Below, piece after piece: positions 1 to 7,256 of a stretch of DNA of 7,551 nt. This DNA comes from Planctomycetota bacterium. GTDB taxonomy: Bacteria; Planctomycetota; Planctomycetia; Pirellulales; UBA1268. The DNA lies in contig QWQL01000207.1 of assembly GCA_003670825.1 (NCBI GenBank), positions 1 through 7,551 of the forward strand. The letters are read 5' to 3'. A program made the translations under genes and the position numbers. Within the stretch, counting starts at the first letter, position 1; the number at the start of each line of letters is the position of its first letter. The notes below the pieces were generated by a model, which worked only from the letters and a program-made list of their open reading frames with translations, was not told where the DNA came from and made no database searches.

Positions 1-1176
1 CGACACGGGCAGGCCACCCTCGCGGATGCAGCGATAGAAGTTTTCCTTGTGCCCCTCGAACGGCTTGCCCTTGTAGAGCGTCCGCAGGTCGGCGTCGGTG
101 AACAGGTCTTTGTCCCACTGCTCCTCGATCGGCTTGCCGGTGACCTTCTCGCGGTTGACGAAGATCCGCCCCTTCGAGCCCTCGAAGAGGATCCCGTTGT
201 CGCCGCGACTCGTGACCACCATTTCGGTGCCGCTCGGAAAGGTGCAGGTCACGGCAAAATCATCCGCCGTGTTGTAGCAGTCGTCTACCGTCGGATAGCC
301 GTCCTGAAAGGGCACCGGGTGCTTGGAGTCGGTGCCGTCAATGCGAACCGGGCCCCGTCCCTTCGTGTCTTCTTTCAGCGCCCACTGCGCGATGTCGACG
401 TGGTGCGCGCCCCAGTCAGTGAACTTGCCGCCGGAATACTCGTACCACCAACGAAACTCGTAGTGGCACCGCTTCTCCCGGTAGTCGACCTTCGGCGCCT
501 GGCCGAGCCACATTTCCCAGTCGAGTTCCTTCGGCGGTGCCGCGACGGGAAACGGCCCGCCCGTGGGGCTCCCGTTGATGCCGACCGTGACCTTCGTGAC
601 ATCGCCGAGCAGCCCCTTGTGGACCATGTTCACCGCCCGCAGGAACTGGTCTTTCTGGCTCCGCTGCTGGGTGCCGATGAAGAACTGCTGCGCGGGGAAT
701 CGCTCCGCCGCCGCCCGGGCGAGCCGGTTTTCCTCGAGCGTGAGCGAGAGCGGCTTTTGGCAGAAGACGTGCTTGCCCGCCTGGAGTGCCTCGATCGCGA
801 TCTTCACGTGCCAGTGGTCGGGCGTGACGATGCTCACGACGTCGATGTCGGGCCGGTCGAGCACGCGGCGATAGTCGCGGTAGGCGTCGGCCCTGCACTT
901 GCCGGCGTTGTCGTCGTTGCGGCACCGTTCCGCATGGCGGTTGTCGACGTCACACACCGCCACGATGTCGCCGAACTGGGCGTGGGCTTGGGCGTCACCG
1001 GTGCCCATCGAGCCGGTGCCGATGCAGCCGATCCGCGGGCGGTCGTTGGCCGCGGTGTTTGCGAAGGCCGTGGTCGTCCAGGCGAATGCAGGCACGAAGC
1101 CTCCGGTGACGGCAGCGGCGCCAGTGAGCGACCCCGAAAGAAAACCTCGCCGCGTGGCACCCTTCGCGTTCGACAT
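1..1176 (-). CDS. Tat-exported Gfo/Idh/MocA-family oxidoreductase, C-terminus cut by window edge
   Basis: Reading the minus strand from the ATG at 1176-1174 gives 392 uninterrupted codons to base 1 with no stop, so the gene is partial at its C-terminus; family members of this kind are usually about 430-450 residues. The N-terminus has a twin-arginine signal (TRRGFLSGS, residues 8-16), then a hydrophobic Ala/Gly/Val stretch and a likely cleavage after AFA near residue 39. The Rossmann nucleotide-binding motif follows (IGCIGTGSMGTGD, residues 49-61), then an acidic strand end (VCDVDN, 74-79), TPDHWH (118-123) and the family's lysine-proline motif as CQKP (139-142). The C-terminal alpha/beta domain contains GGKFTDWGAHHVDIAQWA (249-266), whose His and Asp match the usual catalytic region. 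The reaction is probably NAD(P)-dependent oxidation or reduction of a sugar or cyclitol; the substrate cannot be read from sequence. Tat export fits a protein that folds with its nucleotide before crossing the membrane. It is divergent from the cytochrome operon. Long plus-strand frames here are composition shadows. Confidence 0.93.
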   Translation of the reverse strand, partial: MSNAKGATRRGFLSGSLTGAAAVTGGFVPAFAWTTTAFANTAANDRPRIGCIGTGSMGTGDAQAHAQFGDIVAVCDVDNRHAERCRNDDNAGKCRADAYRDYRRVLDRPDIDVVSIVTPDHWHVKIAIEALQAGKHVFCQKPLSLTLEENRLARAAAERFPAQQFFIGTQQRSQKDQFLRAVNMVHKGLLGDVTKVTVGINGSPTGGPFPVAAPPKELDWEMWLGQAPKVDYREKRCHYEFRWWYEYSGGKFTDWGAHHVDIAQWALKEDTKGRGPVRIDGTDSKHPVPFQDGYPTVDDCYNTADDFAVTCTFPSGTEMVVTSRGDNGILFEGSKGRIFVNREKVTGKPIEEQWDKDLFTDADLRTLYKGKPFEGHKENFYRCIREGGLPVS

Positions 1177-1184
1177 GTGAGTCA

Positions 1185-1189
1185 CTCCT
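1185..1189 (-). promoter_or_regulatory. Ribosome binding site of the oxidoreductase gene
   Basis: On the minus strand AGGAG lies 8 nt before the ATG at 1176, a normal Shine-Dalgarno distance. A second AAGGAG is at 1193-1198, too far upstream for this ATG but well placed for an in-frame GTG at 1185-1183. The ATG is preferred because the Tat motif then sits at residues 8-16, as is typical. Confidence 0.6.
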
Positions 1190-1224
1190 GAGCTCCTTGT
1201 GATTGACGGACGGTGGAGCAAGAT

Positions 1225-1251
1225 ATCCTACCCGCCTTTGAAACGCCACAA
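1225..1251 (-). promoter_or_regulatory. Weak candidate promoter for the oxidoreductase gene
   Basis: On the minus strand TTGTGG (1251-1246) and TAGGAT (1230-1225) are separated by 15 nt. TAGGAT matches the sigma-70 -10 consensus at four of six positions and the -35 box at three, with a short spacer. Position about 50 bp before the ATG is sensible. The match is poor and planctomycete promoters are little known, so this is only a pointer. Confidence 0.2.
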
Positions 1252-1436
1252 CGGTCGGCGCTCGCGCCGGCGTCGCTCGAGCCTGCACCCACTGCTTGAC
1301 CACCGCAGGCACGTGGGCCAGCACCCCCTCAGTTGACCGGTCGAACACGACCCAGATCACCGATAGGCCGCTGGCGAACCGCAAAGCCTCGTCCCCCTGC
1401 CGCCCGGTTCGCGGCGATCAAAGCCCACACAGATGG

Positions 1437-1442
1437 TATAGT
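1437..1442 (+). promoter_or_regulatory. Candidate -10 box for the cytochrome operon
   Basis: TATAGT matches the -10 consensus TATAAT at five of six positions and stands out in GC-rich surroundings, 56 nt before the cytochrome ATG. No -35-like hexamer is present at the expected 16-18 nt upstream, so recognition by an alternative sigma factor or an activator is possible. A 9-bp inverted repeat (1445-1453) follows directly and could be an operator near the start of transcription. Confidence 0.25.
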
Positions 1443-1498
1443 CTGAAGACTTCGTTCACTGCTCCACACGGTGCCATCGGCGACGGAAGCGGTGCGTT

Positions 1499-4400
1499 AT
1501 GCGGACCACGATCCACCTTCTGTGCCTGGGCGTGGCGTCTGTGGCATCCGCCGCCGCGGTCGATATCGAGTTCTTCGAGTCACGGATCCGCCCGGTGCTC
1601 GTGGAGCGGTGCTACTCCTGCCACAACTCGGCCGAACAGGCCGACAGCGGGCTTGCGGTCGATTCCCGTGCCGGCCTGCTCGCCGGCGGAGATTCGGGGC
1701 CCACCATCGTGCCCGGCGATCCGGCCAGCAGCTACCTGATGAAGGTGCTGCGGCACGAGATCGAGGGCGTCAAGATGCCGCGAGACACCGGCAAACTCGA
1801 CGGCCCCACGCTCACCGACTTCGCGACCTGGATTGCGGCCGGCGCCCCCGATCCCCGCGACGCGCCGCCATCGGCTGAGGAACTCGCGACGGCCACCTCG
1901 TGGGAGACCGTCATGAACCGCCGCCGCGAGTGGTGGTCGTTTCAGCCGCTCGCCGCCGGCACGCCCCCGACCATCGCCGACAACGACTGGTCGCAGCATC
2001 CGATCGACCTGCACATCCTCGCCGGTCTCCGAGAGAAGGGGCTCGCCCCGGCCGCCGACGCCGCGGCGGGGCCGCTCGTGCGCCGGCTCTTCTTCACGGT
2101 CATCGGCCTGCCACCAACGGCGGACGAGGCAGCGCACTGGACGGCGGGCGTGTCGGAGCCGGGGGGCGTTGAGGCGCTGATCGATCACCTCCTCGCCAGC
2201 CCGCACTTCGGCGAGCAGTGGGCCCGCCACTGGATGGACTGGATCCGCTACGCCGACACCCATGGCTCCGAGGGTGATCCAGAAATCGGCGGCACGTGGC
2301 ACTACCGTAACTACCTGATCCGGGCGCTCAACGCCGACGTGCCCTTCGACCAGCTGCTGCGGGAGCACGTCGCCGGCGACCTGCTGCCCAATCCCCGGCT
2401 CGATCCCGGCGGCACCATCAACGAATCGGCGATCGGCCCGGCGCACTTCCGGATGGTGTTTCACGGCTTCGGGTCGACCGACGCCCTTGATGAGAAGGTG
2501 CGGTTCACCGACGACCAGATCAACGCGTTTTCGAAGGCGTTCCTCGGGCTGACCGTGTCGTGCGCCCGCTGCCACGACCACAAATTCGATCCCATCAGCC
2601 AGGCCGACTACTACGCGCTGTTCGGCATCCTGAGTTCGTGCCGGCCGGGTCGCACGGAGTTCACGGCGGCCGACGTGCTGGCGAGGCATCGCGAGGAGCT
2701 GCTCGCCCTCAAGCCAGAGATCCGTCGGCAGCTCGCGGCGCAGTGGCTCGCCGCGGTGCCGGCGCTGGCCGCACGGATGGAAGCCGCCGACGCCCCCTGG
2801 CGAACCGCCGAAGATGCCGCCCGCCTGCTGCATCCGGTCTACGCGGCGGAGAAAGCCCGCACGTCCGCGGACCTGCCGACTGCCAGAAGCGAGGCCGAGA
2901 TCATCGCCGCGCAGCTGGAGGCGTGGTCTGCGTCTCGCGCGGGGCGATCCGCCCCGCCAAGGGCGGCGACGCTGGCGGCGTGGGATCTCTCCGACCCCGC
3001 CGACGTGGCGACGTGGTTTCAGCATGGCACCGGCCTGGCGACCGCCGCGGCCGGCAGCCTCACCGACCGAGGCGCAGCGGGCGACTTTACCGTGGCTCCC
3101 AGTGGCCCGCAGGCCGTCGCGGGCATCTGGCCGGCCAGCATCAAGTCGCTCACGCTCTCGACAAAACACGGAGGCCGGTTCACCTCGCCGACCGTGCGAC
3201 TCGACAAGGAGTACGAACTCCGCGTGCTCGCGGCGGGCGCTGACGGCGCCACGCTCCGGCCCGTGATCCAGTATTACCCACGGCAGGGCGAGGTCTACCC
3301 GATCAAGAAGCTCTCCCGTGACTGGCAGTGGCACACGTTCGATCTCACCTATTGGAAAGGTGACGACATCCACGTCGAACTGGCGACGGCCCGCGACATG
3401 CCGCTGCCGATCGGCACGAACGAGCGGTCGTGGTTTGCGGTCCGCAAGGCGGTGCTGGTGGAGAAAGAGCCGGCGGCCAACACGGGCCCCACGGCCACGC
3501 CGTCGGCAAAAACGGAGATGACCAAGTCGACTCCCGTGCCCAACGAGACACTCGACGCGATCCTCGACGAGTCGCTCGCATCGAAGCCGCAGTCGTTCGC
3601 CGACTGGCGGACCTGCTACGTGCGAGCCATTGAACGAGCCGTCCGCGGCTGGAGCGACGGCACGGCGAGCGATGCCCAGGCGTTGCTCCTCGACGCCTGC
3701 CTCGCGGACGGGCTCCTCGAGAACAAGCTCGACCAGCTTGCCACGGGGCGGCCGCTGATCGAGGAATACCGCCGGCTCGAAGCGGAGATCGTGCCGGCCG
3801 AGCGGGTGCCGGGCATGGCGGAGACCGTGGGCGGCGACCAACCGCTCTTGTCCCGCGGCGACCACAAGAAGCCGGGCCAGCCCGTGCCCCGCGGCTTTCT
3901 CTCTGTGATCGACGCCACGCCCTACGAGGCGGCCGACAGCGGCCGGCTGAAACTCGCCGACGATCTCCTGCGGCCCGACAACCCGCTGACAAGGCGGGTG
4001 ATCGTCAACCGCGTCTGGCACCACCTCTTCGGCCGCGGCTTGGCTGCCACACCCGACAACCTCGGCCACCTGGGTCCAACGCCCTCGCATCCGGCGTTGC
4101 TCGATCACCTCGCACGGTCGCTCGAGTCGAATGGCTGGTCGCTCAAGACCCTGATTCGCTCCGTACTCACGTCCCGTGCCTGGCGGCTCGACTCGCAGGC
4201 CAGCGAGCAGGCCCGTGCGGTCGATCCCGAGAATGCCCTGCTGTCGCACGCCTTCGTCCGCCGCCTGGAGGCGGAGTCTGTTCGCGACAACCTCTTGGTC
4301 GTCTCGAACACGCTCGACCGTAACTTGTTTGGCGTCATGCACCCCGGCGACAGCGGCCGCCGCAGCGTGTATGTCCGCGTGGCCCGCAACGCGATGGATC

Positions 4401-5644
4401 CGCTGCTACGGGCCTTCGACTTCCCGGAGCCTGCCAGCTCGGTCGGCCGCCGCGACGTCACCAACGTTCCCGCGCAGACGCTCTATCTGCTCAACGACGG
4501 CCGCGTCACCGACCTCGCGCGTGCCTGGGCTCGCGGAATCCTGGCCGACACGTCGCTCGCCACCGACGACGAACGGCTCCAGCGGATGTTCGTCGCGGCG
4601 CTCGGCCGGCCGGCGTCGCCGGAGGAACTCGTCCGCACGCGGGCCTTGCTCGCGAGCACCGAGCAGGAGACCGCCGACCTCGCGGCCCGCCTGGCGGCGA
4701 TCCGGGAGGAAGAGGATTCACTCTCTCGGAACATCGCCGACGTGCTCGCCCCGGCCCGCACCCGCTGGGTGGCAACGCATGCCACCGAGAAAGCCGGCGC
4801 CACGCCGCCAGAGCCGATGAGCCGCTGGGATTTCAGCAAGGGGCCCGAGGACACGGTCGGCGGGATGCCGGTCGCGCTCCACGACGGCGCCAAACTCCGC
4901 AAGACAGGGCTCGTGCTCAACGGCAAGGGCTATGCGGTCACGGCTCCGCTGACCCGCTCGCTCCGCGAGAAGACGCTCGTCGCCTGGGTGAGGCTCGCGG
5001 CTCTCGACCAGCGCGGGGGCGGCGTGATGTCGATCCAAACTGGCGGTGGCGCGACGTTCGACGCGCTCGTCTACGCCGAGCAGACGCCAGGCGAGTGGCT
5101 GGCGGGTAGCGACCAGTTCCTGCGCACGAAACCGTTCGGCGGATCGCCCGAGAAGGAAGCGGCACGGCCTGTGCACCTGGCCGTGGCCTACCACGCCGAC
5201 GGCACGATCCGCAGCTACCGCAATGGCGAACCCTACGGCACGGCCTACGTGGCCAACGCCCGCGCCCCCATGGAGTTTGTCGCGGGGCAGAGCGAGGTGT
5301 TGTTCGGCGCGCGTCACCTGCCCGCGATGCCCGGCCGCATGCTGTCGGGCGTGATTCTTTCGGCCGCGCTCTACGACCAGCCGCTCGACGAGCAGAGTGT
5401 CCGTGCCCACTACCTCGGCACCATCGCCGAGACCGTTTCCGACGACGAACTTCTCGGCAGCCTCGCACCCGCCGACCAGCAGCGGGTGGAGGAGTGGCGA
5501 GCGCAGCTCCAGAAGCGGCGCGACGAGGCGGCGGCGGTGACCGATTCGACGGGTGAGCCAGCGCTCTCCGATCCGCGGCTGGCAGGCTGGACGGACGTAG
5601 GCCGGGCGATCTTTCTGTTCAAGGAGTTCATCTACCTGCGGTAG
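1499..5644 (+). CDS. Giant secreted planctomycete cytochrome: PSC1 - PSCyt2 (DUF1549) - PSD1 (DUF1553) with inserted LamG-like domain
   Basis: The protein has 1381 residues, longer than the usual 700-1100 for DUF1549/DUF1553 proteins. A Sec-type signal peptide covers residues 1 to about 20 (hydrophobic LLCLGVASVASAAA). The PSC1 cytochrome domain has CYSCH at 38-42 and VKMP at 91-94, whose Met is a plausible axial ligand. PSCyt2/DUF1549 spans about 165-380 and includes HFGEQWARHWMDWIRYAD (236-253) and a second CxxCH in CARCHDHKFDPI (355-366). A beta-rich region follows at about 495-655, with YWKGDDIHVELAT near 618-630. PSD1/DUF1553 begins near 770-800, with NPLTRRVIVNRVWHHLFGRG near 828-847 and FVAALGRPASPEEL at 1031-1044. 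A concanavalin/LamG-like sandwich occupies about 1110-1305 (KTLVAWVRL, SYRNGEPYG). The protein closes with the PSD1-type ending WTDVGRAIFLFKEFIYLR. ATG at 1499 is chosen because it starts the signal peptide; GGAAG at 1485-1489 is a modest ribosome binding site. It is probably an exported heme protein; substrate and redox partner are unknown. The DUF1501 gene follows closely, as is usual for the family. Confidence 0.95.
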   Translation: MRTTIHLLCLGVASVASAAAVDIEFFESRIRPVLVERCYSCHNSAEQADSGLAVDSRAGLLAGGDSGPTIVPGDPASSYLMKVLRHEIEGVKMPRDTGKLDGPTLTDFATWIAAGAPDPRDAPPSAEELATATSWETVMNRRREWWSFQPLAAGTPPTIADNDWSQHPIDLHILAGLREKGLAPAADAAAGPLVRRLFFTVIGLPPTADEAAHWTAGVSEPGGVEALIDHLLASPHFGEQWARHWMDWIRYADTHGSEGDPEIGGTWHYRNYLIRALNADVPFDQLLREHVAGDLLPNPRLDPGGTINESAIGPAHFRMVFHGFGSTDALDEKVRFTDDQINAFSKAFLGLTVSCARCHDHKFDPISQADYYALFGILSSCRPGRTEFTAADVLARHREELLALKPEIRRQLAAQWLAAVPALAARMEAADAPWRTAEDAARLLHPVYAAEKARTSADLPTARSEAEIIAAQLEAWSASRAGRSAPPRAATLAAWDLSDPADVATWFQHGTGLATAAAGSLTDRGAAGDFTVAPSGPQAVAGIWPASIKSLTLSTKHGGRFTSPTVRLDKEYELRVLAAGADGATLRPVIQYYPRQGEVYPIKKLSRDWQWHTFDLTYWKGDDIHVELATARDMPLPIGTNERSWFAVRKAVLVEKEPAANTGPTATPSAKTEMTKSTPVPNETLDAILDESLASKPQSFADWRTCYVRAIERAVRGWSDGTASDAQALLLDACLADGLLENKLDQLATGRPLIEEYRRLEAEIVPAERVPGMAETVGGDQPLLSRGDHKKPGQPVPRGFLSVIDATPYEAADSGRLKLADDLLRPDNPLTRRVIVNRVWHHLFGRGLAATPDNLGHLGPTPSHPALLDHLARSLESNGWSLKTLIRSVLTSRAWRLDSQASEQARAVDPENALLSHAFVRRLEAESVRDNLLVVSNTLDRNLFGVMHPGDSGRRSVYVRVARNAMDPLLRAFDFPEPASSVGRRDVTNVPAQTLYLLNDGRVTDLARAWARGILADTSLATDDERLQRMFVAALGRPASPEELVRTRALLASTEQETADLAARLAAIREEEDSLSRNIADVLAPARTRWVATHATEKAGATPPEPMSRWDFSKGPEDTVGGMPVALHDGAKLRKTGLVLNGKGYAVTAPLTRSLREKTLVAWVRLAALDQRGGGVMSIQTGGGATFDALVYAEQTPGEWLAGSDQFLRTKPFGGSPEKEAARPVHLAVAYHADGTIRSYRNGEPYGTAYVANARAPMEFVAGQSEVLFGARHLPAMPGRMLSGVILSAALYDQPLDEQSVRAHYLGTIAETVSDDELLGSLAPADQQRVEEWRAQLQKRRDEAAAVTDSTGEPALSDPRLAGWTDVGRAIFLFKEFIYLR

Positions 5645-5683
5645 CGGGTGGATTACGGAGGCGGGTTGTTCCCGAAACGAGCG

Positions 5684-7171
5684 ATGTCGCGATTCATACA
5701 CCGACAGATGGCGAAAGATCCCGCCGGGATCACCGCGCGAGGCATCTCCCGCCGACAGCTGCTCGAAACGTGTTCGACGGGGTTTGGCGGCGTGGCGCTG
5801 GCGGCCCTGCTGGGGCGGCCGAGCCGTGCCGCGGCCGCCATCGAGGGCCCGCTCCTGCCCGCCGGCGCGGCCCTGCGTCGGACCCATCATCTCGCCACAG
5901 CGAAAAACGTGATCTTCTGCTTCATGTCGGGGGGCGTGTCGCACGTCGATTCGTTCGACCCCAAGCCGCGGCTGGCAGCCGACAACGGTAAGCCGATGCC
6001 GATGAAGGTGGAGCGGACGCAGTTCAACAACAACGGCAACATCATGGCCAGCCCCTTCGAGTTTCGGCCGTGGGGGGAGAGCGGCATCCCGGTGAGCACG
6101 ATGTTTCCGCGCATCGGTGGCGTTGTCGACGAACTGGCGATCGTGCGTTCCATGACCACCACCGTCAACGAGCACGCGCAGGGCAACTACGTCATGCACA
6201 CCGGGTTTCCCTTCCTGGGCTTCCCGAGCGCCGGGGCGTGGGCCTCCTACGGCCTGGGTAGCGAGAATGCCGACATGCCCGGCTTCGTCGTGCTCCAAAG
6301 CGGCAAGGCCGAGCCGCCGCACGGTGGCGTGGGGATGTACAGCAACGCCTTCCTGCCCGGCCAGCACCAGGCCTCGATCCTCAAGGCCGACGCCCCCGAG
6401 GCGATCGCCAACATCCGCCCGCGCGGCGCCGGTGACGCCCAGCGGCGGCGGCTCGACTTCGTGGCCGGCTTCGACCGCGATTTTCTGTCAGAGGCCGACC
6501 GCGACGCCACGATCGAAGCGGCGATTCACAATTCCGAAACCGCCTTCCGCATGCAGGCGGAGGTGCCGGCGCTCTGCGACATCTCAGGCGAGACCGCGGC
6601 CACGAAATCGGCATATGGCCTCGACTCGAAGTCGCCCGGCACGGCCAACTACGGCCGTCAGTGCCTACTGGCACGACGATTGGTGGAGCAGGGCGTGCGG
6701 TTCGTCGAGCTCTCCTGCCTGGGCGACACCGGCGGGGGATCCGCCAACCCGTGGGACCAGCACGGCGGGCTTCACAAGGGCCACGCCGCGATGGCGGAGC
6801 AGGTCGATCAGCCAATCGCAGCGCTGATCGCCGACCTCCGGGCTCGGGGGATGCTCGATTCGACGCTGGTGGTCTGGGCCGGCGAGTTCGGGCGGACGCC
6901 GTTCTCTCAGGGAGCCGACGGCCGCGACCACAACCCATACGGGTTTAGCGTCTGGCTGGCCGGCGGCGGCGTGAAGGCGGGCACGATCCACGGGGCCACC
7001 GATGAGTTCGGCTATCACGCCGTGGAAAACATCTGCACCGTCTACGACCTTTGGGCCACGGTGCTGCATCTCCTCGGCGTCGACCACGAGGAGCTAACCT
7101 ACCGCTCCGGCGGCCGCGACTACCGCCTCACCGACGTCCACGGCCATCCGATCCGCGAGATCATCGCCTGA
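5684..7171 (+). CDS. Tat-exported DUF1501 protein (alkaline phosphatase/sulfatase-like fold)
   Basis: From the ATG at 5684 the product is 495 residues. A twin-arginine signal (ISRRQLLE, residues 21-28) precedes a hydrophobic stretch (GGVALAALLG), with likely cleavage after the Ala run near residue 52. The DUF1501 signature FCFMSGGVSHVDSFDPKP begins near residue 78, with its Asp residues in the usual place of metal or nucleophile positions. The C-terminal half carries ELSCLGD, WDQHGG, WAGEFGRTPFS, GRDHNPYGFSVWLAGGG and GATDEFGYHAVE, then DLWATVLHLLGVDHEELTY and the typical ending GRDYRLTDVHG. All these make the family assignment firm, but its biochemical activity is not established. It starts 39 bp after the cytochrome stop, matching the widespread PSCyt-DUF1501 gene pair. 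The start is uncertain: the frame is open from a GTG at 5648 and also has a TTG at 5666 just after GGAGG (5657-5661). ATG 5684 is favoured because it leaves a Tat signal of ordinary length. Confidence 0.94.
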   Translation: MSRFIHRQMAKDPAGITARGISRRQLLETCSTGFGGVALAALLGRPSRAAAAIEGPLLPAGAALRRTHHLATAKNVIFCFMSGGVSHVDSFDPKPRLAADNGKPMPMKVERTQFNNNGNIMASPFEFRPWGESGIPVSTMFPRIGGVVDELAIVRSMTTTVNEHAQGNYVMHTGFPFLGFPSAGAWASYGLGSENADMPGFVVLQSGKAEPPHGGVGMYSNAFLPGQHQASILKADAPEAIANIRPRGAGDAQRRRLDFVAGFDRDFLSEADRDATIEAAIHNSETAFRMQAEVPALCDISGETAATKSAYGLDSKSPGTANYGRQCLLARRLVEQGVRFVELSCLGDTGGGSANPWDQHGGLHKGHAAMAEQVDQPIAALIADLRARGMLDSTLVVWAGEFGRTPFSQGADGRDHNPYGFSVWLAGGGVKAGTIHGATDEFGYHAVENICTVYDLWATVLHLLGVDHEELTYRSGGRDYRLTDVHGHPIREIIA

Positions 7172-7246
7172 GTCGTCTACGCGGTCGCCGGCGCTGTTGT
7201 CTGCCAGTCGCTCCACAATCCCCTTCACTGTTCGCGATCCCCTCCT

Positions 7247-7250
7247 GGAG
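7247..7250 (+). promoter_or_regulatory. Ribosome binding site of the last gene
   Basis: GGAG lies 6 nt before the ATG at 7257. It fixes this start over the in-frame ATG codons at 7317 and 7335, which lack such a site and would shorten the signal peptide. Confidence 0.6.
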
Positions 7251-7256
7251 TTTCCC

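Larger units (their letters stand above)
1177..1498. other. Divergent intergenic control region
   Basis: This 322-bp stretch separates the minus-strand oxidoreductase from the plus-strand cytochrome, so it must hold the promoters of both unless one lies inside a gene. It contains a GATATC palindrome (1222-1227) inside a locally AT-richer patch and a second patch around 1431-1453 with TATAGT followed by the small inverted repeat GAAG-A-CTTC (1445-1453). No convincing gene was found: the frames that cross it use non-ATG starts or run deep into the flanking genes, and none resembles a known protein. No tRNA, riboswitch or strong terminator hairpin was recognised. Confidence 0.7.

Noticed and set aside
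49..1191. Plus-strand open frame of 380 codons opposite the oxidoreductase
   Set aside because: The minus strand encodes a complete run of Gfo/Idh/MocA motifs with Tat signal and ribosome binding site; the plus frame is rich in Val, Arg, Asp and Leu, matches no family and is an antisense shadow of GC-rich codons.
1203..1229. Plus-strand TTGACG / TATCCT pair as a promoter for the cytochrome
   Set aside because: The -35 match is good, but the spacer is only 15 nt, the -10 box is weak and it lies about 270 bp before the gene; TATAGT at 1437 is better placed.
995..1384. Minus-strand frame of 129 codons reaching into the intergenic region
   Set aside because: It needs a TTG start, has no ribosome binding site I can see and overlaps the oxidoreductase by about 180 bp in another frame. 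I cannot exclude a decayed remnant in 1200-1384, but nothing supports one.
1580..4342. Minus-strand open frame of 920 codons opposite the cytochrome
   Set aside because: Very long, but its Arg/Gly/Val-rich composition with no recognisable motif is what the complement of GC-biased codons gives; the plus strand has unmistakable family signatures throughout.
4718..6367. Minus-strand open frame of 549 codons spanning the cytochrome end and DUF1501 start
   Set aside because: It crosses two well-supported plus-strand genes and their junction, has no recognisable domain, and is rich in His, Arg and Gly as expected of an antisense shadow.
7172..7256. Possible terminator between the DUF1501 gene and the last gene
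   Set aside because: No stable stem followed by a T run is visible; the gap contains only a ribosome binding site, which fits read-through.
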